NCBI RefSeq assembly: GCF_910592395.1
Contig: NC_088321.1
Location: 14,386,001 to 14,450,000 of the forward strand
Direction: 5' to 3'
Length of the DNA stretch: 64,000 nt
Source: Lineus longissimus
Taxonomy: Eukaryota > Nemertea > Pilidiophora > Heteronemertea > Lineidae
Shown: positions 58,092-64,000 of the stretch, piece by piece
How positions within the stretch are numbered: position 1 is the first letter of the stretch
How the letters are laid out: every line of letters begins with the position of its first letter
Notes under the pieces: generated by a model
What the model saw: only the letters and a program-made list of their open reading frames with translations
Database searches by the model: none
What the model was told of the DNA's origin: nothing
Program-made: the position numbers and the translations under genes

Positions 58092-58212
58092 TTAAGGACG
58101 CACAGTATGAACAACAAGAAATTGAGATCTGGGGATCGCCTGGGTATAAAATCAGGGCATCTATTGCCAAAATCATTTATTGCAGGTCTAGTGGACACCA
58201 AAGAACTTATCT

Positions 58213-58328
58213 GCAAGAATCTTTGAAAATCGGAATGATGGCAAGAATCTTTGAAAATCGGGATGATGGCAAGAATCTTTGAAAATCGGGATGATGGCAA
58301 GAATCTTTGAAAATCGGGTTGATGGCAG
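58213..58328. repeat. 28-bp tandem repeat, four units
   Basis: Unit aatctttgaaaatcgggatg plus atggcaag, with an exact 28-bp period. Confidence 0.93.
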
Positions 58329-58329
58329 G

Positions 58330-58890
58330 TCTGGTTAACACCAGAGAACTTGAGAAATTCCGCTAGAGTCTTTTGAAAATCGGGCAAAACCTGACTTCAG
58401 CAAAATCAATAGCTTTTGGTTTCTCTCAACCGAACTATCAATGTTTCGACGATGTTCCAAGAGTTCGCTTTCAATTGTAGGGACGTGACGGGAATTTGTG
58501 ATAGGGATGTGACAATGGGAAAGTTTTGTTGAATAGCATCAGTGATTAGCTCCAATTCGGTTGCACCACAGACATTTCATTGTTATGAAAACATCTGGAT
58601 TTATGAATGAATGAATGAAATTAACTTTTTTTTTTCCATTTATCCATTGAGTTCACTTCACTTCAAAAGTATAGGATAATGAAAGATTTTCAATATTAAT
58701 ACCCAATGTTATGATTGAATAGTCTAACTATAAAGTGTGCTTTTTCAATTGGCCCCGACCCGAAAAGAATTGGTGATAAAAATCACTCATTCAATTGCTT
58801 TTGTTATTGGTTGCTCACTTTTTGGGGCGTCTGCTAAAACTTTCCAACTTTCGGCCATTGTTGGCACAGTGCATACAATGTTCAAAAGCG
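58330..58890. other. Unannotated interval, probably LINE 3' flank
   Basis: Downstream on the minus strand of the LINE C-terminus at 58895; part of it may be the element's 3' UTR. No tail was identified. Confidence 0.4.
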
Positions 58891-58894
58891 CTCA

Positions 58895-59074
58895 TCACAC
58901 TCCAAAATGTTCTTGGAATAGGACAGTTTTCAAGTTCTTTTTGAAAGTGTTCGAGTCAATTTCTTTCCTCAAGTCATGAGCTAGCGCGTTCCACATTCGA
59001 GGGGCATGCACTGAGAATGCCCTTGCCACAAATGATTTATGAGAGGTGGTGGCAGTTTGGGTGAGTGTGTATGT
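58895..59074 (-). pseudogene. Non-LTR retrotransposon (LINE) 3' end, C-terminus of reverse transcriptase ORF
   Basis: The minus-strand frame, bounded upstream by a stop, reads TYTLTQTATTSHKSFVARAF, then SVHAPRMWNALAHDLRKEI, then FKKNLKTVLFQEHFG and a stop. The RxFSVxAPRxWNxLxxxLR...FKKxLKTxLF pattern is the standard C-terminus of CR1/L2/Jockey-type ORF2. Only the last 60 codons remain, so it is 5'-truncated. It differs from the LINE at 7587, which reads CFSSCGPRLWNALP, so at least two LINE lineages are present. The 115-bp array begins about 170 bp upstream on the element's own strand. Confidence 0.85.
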
Positions 59075-59248
59075 CAATCACTTTTGCACATTCAGTTATT
59101 TCGTGGTAGAGCAAGGAACCAAAGGGTGTTGACTCTGAATTGTTGAATTTAAGGGTTTGTCTTTTACTGAAATCGGAGTTAGGCTGCCCATATGGTGGGG
59201 ACGAGAAAACGGACATCCATGCACACGTCCTCTCTTTGGCAGTGATAG

Positions 59249-59625
59249 AGCTCTAGCACAAGGCAGGGGGTTTATGCCCATTGACAGAGCCAGTAGGCCT
59301 GAAATTGGACCAGACAGGTGGATGCAAATAAGGAGCTGCCCCTTGATCAAAGCTCGTGGATGCAGCTCTAGCACAAGGCAGGGGGTGTATGCCCATTGAC
59401 CAAGCCAGTAGGCCTGAATGAGACCAGACAGGTGGATCCAAATAAGGAGCTGCCCCTTGATCGAAGTTAGTGGATGCAGCTCTATCACAAGGCAGGGGGT
59501 GTATGCCCATTGACGGAGCCAGCAGGCCTGAATGGGACCAGACAGGTTGATCCAAATAAGGACCTGACCCCTTGATCAAAGTTAGTGGATGCAGCTCTAA
59601 CACAAGGCGAGGGGTGTATGAGAGA
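59249..59625. repeat. 115-bp minisatellite, about 3.3 units
   Basis: 'agctctagcacaaggcaggg' or a variant at 59249, 59364, 59478 and 59593, spacing 115, 114 and 115 bp. Units include 'atgcccattgac', 'ggcctgaa', 'gaccagacagg' and 'ccccttgatc'. Confidence 0.95.
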
Positions 59626-59976
59626 GTATGGGGTGAGTTGCAAGACACAATATTGTCATCGAGATATTGTGTCAACAGTATTTATAGCTAAACATTGTGT
59701 CAGCCCCCTGTCTGTATCCAACCATTTATCCAGAATCCATGCTATTCTGACACTCTCTGACTGCCCAGCAGTGTTCAATAGCTAGTCTGCTATTATGGTG
59801 ATAATGGTCGAGATCATCTATGATCTCCTCTCAGGGTTATTGGGATAATATCGGTACCGTCAATGCAACAATGTCCAATGACAAATCACTGACAGGATTC
59901 TATTATCCTTTGTGTGTTAATGATGCAGGGGCATATCTGGGATTATGAAGTGCCCCGCAAATGAGGTCTGCTTTAA

Positions 59977-60312
59977 AGGGAACTGGAACCGCCGAGCGAT
60001 TTATTCAACTTTTCGACTTTCACCGCCCGAGAAAGTCAAACTTCCAACTTCCTATTCGAGTTCAGATTTTGTAGCTCCGCCCCCAGTGCCCGAGCATGCG
60101 CAGTTCAATTTGTTATTATTGAGAATCATGTGAGAATCACGTGAGTCATGCGATCTTTCATTCATGAGTTTTCGTTGTAAATTCCATAGTAGTGACGTCA
60201 CTCAATGATTGACAGCTAGGCGCCATGTTTCATTCATGCCTCGTTCTGATCACCCGATACGCGGGAAATGAAAACGAGGTCATACGAACTGGCTTGACGG
60301 TTTCAGTTCCCT
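59977..60312. mobile_element. TTAA-flanked MITE, T2/Kolobok-like, 336 bp
   Basis: TTAA at 59973-59976 and 60313-60316. Inner ends AGGGAACTGGAACCG and CGGTTTCAGTTCCCT pair over 15 bp with one mismatch. TTAAAGGGA fits the T2 consensus TTAAAGGRR. Contains a CRE palindrome at 60193-60200. Confidence 0.85.
60193..60200. promoter_or_regulatory. Palindromic CRE inside a MITE
   Basis: Perfect TGACGTCA within the TTAA element. Confidence 0.4.
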
Positions 60313-60319
60313 TTAAGTG

Positions 60320-61170
60320 TGACCTTATGCAACGACCTTCAGTAACTTGTACTGACCTTTTGCAAGGTCATATGCAACCGTCAGTGAGAACAGCTGCGAT
60401 TGACTATCAAGCCAATCTGATGGAGTGACAATCTAGCTATAGAAAATCGGAGAATTAGCTCTGAGGAAATTAAGCATGTGGTGATGCAGTAATGTAATAT
60501 CATACAGTGGTCGGTTAGCGTGTCCAGCGTTGGCTTTCAGCGCCATAAGTCACATGATGTGGATGAATGTAGCGCCATGTTCGTGCTTGATGGTGTAAAA
60601 TCTGAGCGGAACGGTCATAAAGGTGATCATGAATGGATGGATGGTTTTCATTGGGCGTGCAAGAGTAACCAGGAAACTGATGAAATCTGCGATAATGTTT
60701 TATATTGTGGTAGCAATAGTTGGATGAATGTTTGACGACTTTGTTTTGCGCTTGGTGAACAGGTTGAATAGGTGGCGATATGAAATGGTGGATTTTGATG
60801 CTAAATGTTTGCATTTGTGTTACCAACCGACCAGAATTGGGGGGGGGTGTTGCTGTTTATTTCAATGTCTGTTTGGAGAGATTATCGAAAAAACCTTTCC
60901 TGATTAGATAGATGATCATATGAAAGACAGGTTCTAATTGCAAAATGTTCGTCATAGTTATGGTGCCAAGCCGACACAGGCAAAACTTTACCTTCATAGA
61001 ATCTATGACAGAATGGGGGCAGTATTGCTTTCAATGTCAGCATTCGAAAACTGTGATCAGTGGGGGGGGGGGGGGGGTGATAGTTGTATAGTACCCCCAG
61101 GTATATGGCACGGCTTAACCCGCCGGCCATGAGGGAATTCCTTTATGGCCCAGTGGTTGGCGCGTTGGCC
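60320..61170. other. Unannotated interval with two poly-G tracts
   Basis: Nine G at 60839-60847 and sixteen G at 61062-61077. No gene-like frame or element end recognised. Confidence 0.5.
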
Positions 61171-61174
61171 CCAG

Positions 61175-61230
61175 AGTGGAAGTTAAGCAATGTTGAGCGC
61201 GGTCAACCTTCGGATCGGTGACCGGCGCGT
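61175..61230 (+). mobile_element. 5S rRNA-like sequence, probable SINE3-type fragment
   Basis: 'gtggaagttaagcaatgttg' followed by 'agcgcggtcaaccttcggat' and 'cggtgaccg' follows the A box/intermediate element/C box order of 5S rRNA. The 5' third of 5S is absent and the region before it ('cccagtggttggcgcg') is tRNA-like. It is therefore a 5S-derived retroposon, not a 5S gene. Confidence 0.6.
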
Positions 61231-61238
61231 ACAATACA

Positions 61239-61305
61239 ATAGTGCATCGTAAAAAAGTGGCAATATTATACTATATTTCACGAGAAAAGGGAAGAAACCA
61301 GAAGC
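61239..61305. repeat. Dispersed repeat shared with 57764-57826
   Basis: 'atagtgcatcgtaaaaaagt' then 'ggcaatattatactatattt' then 'cacgagaaaag' matches 57764-57822 with two or three changes. Confidence 0.85.
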
Positions 61306-61309
61306 GGAC

Positions 61310-62560
61310 AGGCATGACCAAAAATGGACCATTCAAAGCAAATAACTGACAACATTTCCCCGATCATTTTGGGCTTGTTATCTTTCTTAAATTTGCCAAC
61401 GACTTGGCTACAAACTGTTCTCGAGATGCATGTTTTGAACAGACGAGTCAGTCATTAATATTCATCCAGCTATTTAATGAGTTATTGCTGGACGCCCAAA
61501 CACGCTTTTACACCGATACGTGATTCAAGAGTCCTTGTCTCTATTGAGTCCTTCCCAGAATGCCCACCGCTGCAGTTGCAACCGCTAAATTATTAATCAC
61601 CTCAACGAGGTCCTCAAGTGCAGTTTATGTTATAACGACGAATGACCAAATATTTTTCCAGCGTGAAATAACGCGCCGTTTTTGTCTGCATTGCTTATGA
61701 ATGACTACAATGTATGGCAGGCGTTTGTAACCCATGAAATGAGTTGCTGATAATAACGTGTCTGAATGAACTGCATAGAAACTGTTTACCCCATATTTTT
61801 CTGGGTACAACCACTTGATAACAGATGTGTCTTCTAAGGGAGGTTCGTCTGTACTGTTTTGCCACAGGGTTAAGGTACAGCCTCTGGTCCAGCTATAACC
61901 TACCCCGGCCTAACGCAAGCTACCAGACATTGTCCATCATAATGAGACAGTATTAGTGACCAGAAGGTGATAATGACTTTGTGAATGATCGGTCCGTCAA
62001 CGTTGACACTGAGTGTGAGTGGGAATTGAGATCCGTGGTCCGCTTTATAAACCACTGAAAGCCGCCATAATGACGATGATATTGATTGGTGATGTTTGGA
62101 TTGGAAAAGGTCAGTTTGGTTAAAATTGGGGACCAAATAATGTCAGAGCTTTTGACTTTTGTCAATGATTTCTGATCATTTCTTTATCTACATGGATAAA
62201 AACCTACCTCACCTCCAGGGAGATGTCGTCAGAAAAACCTAAAAAATCTGCTATGACCTAGTTCACACTTTGTAATGTCACTATTATGATATTTGAGATG
62301 TGCGTTACCATGGTTATTAGCGATAGCACGCAGCAATGCTAGGCTAGTAATTAGCCGCTTAGGCTGATGAGATCGCAGTAAATGGACGATTTTGTCGTTT
62401 CATTACCGTGCGCCACCTGAGCTCGCCGAGTTGTTGGCGCGTCGATGTCTTCCGAGGATGGAATTAGTGCTTGTTGCTCCGGGATAATCCTCTTCAGCTG
62501 ATAGTAGCTAATGACGATAAAACTTATCCGCAAAAAACTCTTGGTATTCGTTGTCTAAAG
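61310..62560. other. Unannotated interval
   Basis: No arrays or exon-like frames. A small pogo-like fragment lies at 61824-61856. Confidence 0.4.
61824..61856 (+). mobile_element. Fragment of pogo-like MITE (copy K)
   Basis: 'gtgtcttctaagggaggttc' followed by 'gtctgtactg' is the right terminus of the family. Confidence 0.6.
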
Positions 62561-62571
62561 CACCTCGCAGA

Positions 62572-62622
62572 CGGGTGATTTCTGTTGTTGCAACGGGTGA
62601 TTTCTGTTATTGCAACCTGCGT
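62572..62622. repeat. 25-bp tandem duplication
   Basis: 'acgggtgatttctgttgttg' plus 'caacgggtgatttctgtta' plus 'ttgcaac'; period about 25 bp. Confidence 0.75.
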
Positions 62623-63017
62623 TATTGCTGCGATGAGCAATAAGAGGATTGCTTGTCTGTGGGTAAAACTTGCATTCGCTTGGTATGGAATTGATAGTAG
62701 GTTGCTGTGGTTATAATTCCTTGTCACAAGAGACCACTGCAACAAGAGATTTTTGTCTCATGCGATTATGATTGCAGGTCATAGTGACGAATTTCGGTCT
62801 TGTGTTGTCGTTATAGGCATGTGTTGTTATTTTGATGAATTACCATAGTTGCACTTATCTGACAAGTACCCAAGGGGTGATGCTGACCCCCACCATCTAA
62901 TTCCAGAAAAATCTTTGAAATTAACCATTAGATATTTACATTTTGATAAAAACCTTGAATTCAATGAAGAAATTCTGAAAGTGATGTCTCAAGTGCAAGG
63001 GTTTGGGGAGGGGGAAG

Positions 63018-63200
63018 TTATCTTTGGCGAGGGGGGTCATCACCTTTGGCGAGGGGGTCATCATCTTTGGCGAGGGGAGTCGTCATCTTTGGCGAGGGGG
63101 TCATCATCTTTGGCGAGGGGGTCATCATCTTTGGCGAGGGGGGTCATCATCTTTGGCGAGGGGGTAATCATCTTTGGCGAGGGGGTCATCATCCTCGCCC
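63018..63200. repeat. G-rich 21-bp minisatellite, about eight units
   Basis: Unit tctttggcgagggggtcatca, with G-run length varying from 5 to 6. Its triplet period gives frames of repeating GEGVIIF or WRGGHHL on the plus strand that carry no biological meaning I can support. Confidence 0.95.
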
Positions 63201-63204
63201 GAAG

Positions 63205-64000
63205 TTGGGCACAACGATAAACTTCGTATAAAAAATACTCTGGCGGAATTCATTCCTTGTGTCGTCTTAACGTCGTTGCTAGTTATCGTTGATGATTATC
63301 ATGGATAATCACAGATCTGCTGATGTCTATTATTCTTGGCGCTATCCTCTTCGGCTAATAGAAGCTCACGACAATGAATCTTTGGCGGAAAAAAAATCTA
63401 ACGGTATTCTTAATTTCTTCTGTCGGGACTCGTCATTATCTTTACATGTTCGTGGGATTATCGTAGATTGGCTGATGTCTCTTGTCTTGAGTCCTACTGC
63501 TTGGCTCTCTGGGTGTAATCACTCCATTTACTCTTAACCATTTCATTGCTCCACCTCCAGACTTTTTCCTAATCATGTGAAAGTAAAACTTGCGTAGAGC
63601 AGTTTATGCCAATTCATGCCTTCAGTCTAAAATTTGTAAGAAAAGGTTAGGATGAAATTGGCCTGTTGCTGCAAGATGGACATTTTAGTGAAGCCTCTAT
63701 TGGTGTACATCCATACTTTAGTTTAAAACTAGTAGGGAATAAACTAGTGCCAAGTCGCTGTTTGCCATACAACTGCACAACAGTCGTTTTGATGTAGGTC
63801 ACCAATCAGGTTGACTTCCAAGAAGTCACTTGACGGATCTCTCAGTCTTGTGTGTCAAGATGCCATGCTTGGTCAATCTTGGTCAAAGAGCTGGCAGAAC
63901 TTGCGTGGAAGTTCGTCCAGCTGTGCTGTTGCTTGAGAAGAGGGACAGAAAACTCTGAGAACTTTCGAACAGGTCTGGTTTTAGGGCCTGCTTTGGACAA
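63205..64000. other. Unannotated right-hand end
   Basis: Unique sequence. A short open frame at 63289-63537 has no supporting signal. Confidence 0.4.

Noticed and set aside
59096-59675. 130- and 140-codon minus-strand frames
   Set aside because: Translations of the 115-bp minisatellite in different phases.
62849-63231. 123-codon frame with repeated (W)RGGHHL or GEGVIIF
   Set aside because: Product of the 21-bp G-rich array; the unique N-terminal part is short and unsupported.

Overview
The window looks like nuclear DNA of an animal, most likely a marine invertebrate. Nothing in it resembles a bacterial operon: no long open frames, no ribosome-binding-site/start pairs, stop codons throughout, and AT-rich, repeat-dense sequence. 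Support for an animal comes from tRNA-derived SINEs with pol III A and B boxes, two non-LTR retrotransposon 3' ends with the usual 'FSxxxPRLWNAL' C-terminal signature, several MITE families with clear target-site duplications, many minisatellites and candidate spliceosomal exons. I cannot fix the phylum.

The window is nearly all intergenic or intronic. Two plus-strand segments look like genuine exons. One at 12105-12245 is a 47-codon, phase 0-0 exon of unknown identity. One at 37293-37639 contains ATG 37394, 82 codons, a PABP-binding PAM2-like motif 11 residues from the start, and a donor. It resembles the N-terminus of the SECISBP2/SECISBP2L selenoprotein-synthesis factors. A canonical recursive-splice signature (polypyrimidine-CAG|GTAAGT) follows at 38500/38501, on the same strand, 861 nt beyond that donor. 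If the reading is right, the right half of the window is largely first-coding-intron sequence and the rest of the gene lies past the window.

Mobile DNA dominates. (1) A pogo-like MITE with CAGTAGAACC termini and TA duplications has seven near-complete copies (6212, 21492, 22692, 29912, 33946, 44337, 51948) plus a diverged copy, a truncated copy and fragments. (2) TTAA-flanked MITEs of T2/Kolobok-like type lie at 20111, 29344, 57861 and 59977, and piggyBac-like ones at 13193 and perhaps 23973. (3) A 120-bp hairpin MITE occurs at 19780 and 33516. (4) A 186-bp TIR element lies at 30194. (5) A 1.0-kb element at 26900-27901 has 60-bp TIRs and a 9-bp target duplication (Mutator-like). (6) A 445-bp GAGACAAGACCAC-ended element is solo at 15638. 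Two same-orientation copies at 54312 and 55305 enclose 549 bp of cargo, and the whole 1438-bp unit shares one 4-bp target duplication. SINE copies or fragments are at 11421, 14365, 20735, 23440, 28516, 40220, 41905, 44641, 44831 and 54165, and a 5S-like one at 61175.

Tandem arrays fill much of the remainder: 145 bp (1-345), about 50/101 bp (4340-5262), 9 and 12 bp (17021-17479), 17 bp (18749-19124), 119 bp (32450-33410), 29 bp (35755-36117), 9 bp (38140-38411), a 65-bp family at two loci (49526 and 56740), 28 bp (58213), 115 bp (59249) and 21 bp (63018). Regulatory-looking signals include a triple CRE cluster at 9871-9928, CRE palindromes inside three transposon copies, and CTCF-core-like sites at 22008, 46326 and 52391. 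Similarity calls are from recognition alone; no database was searched.
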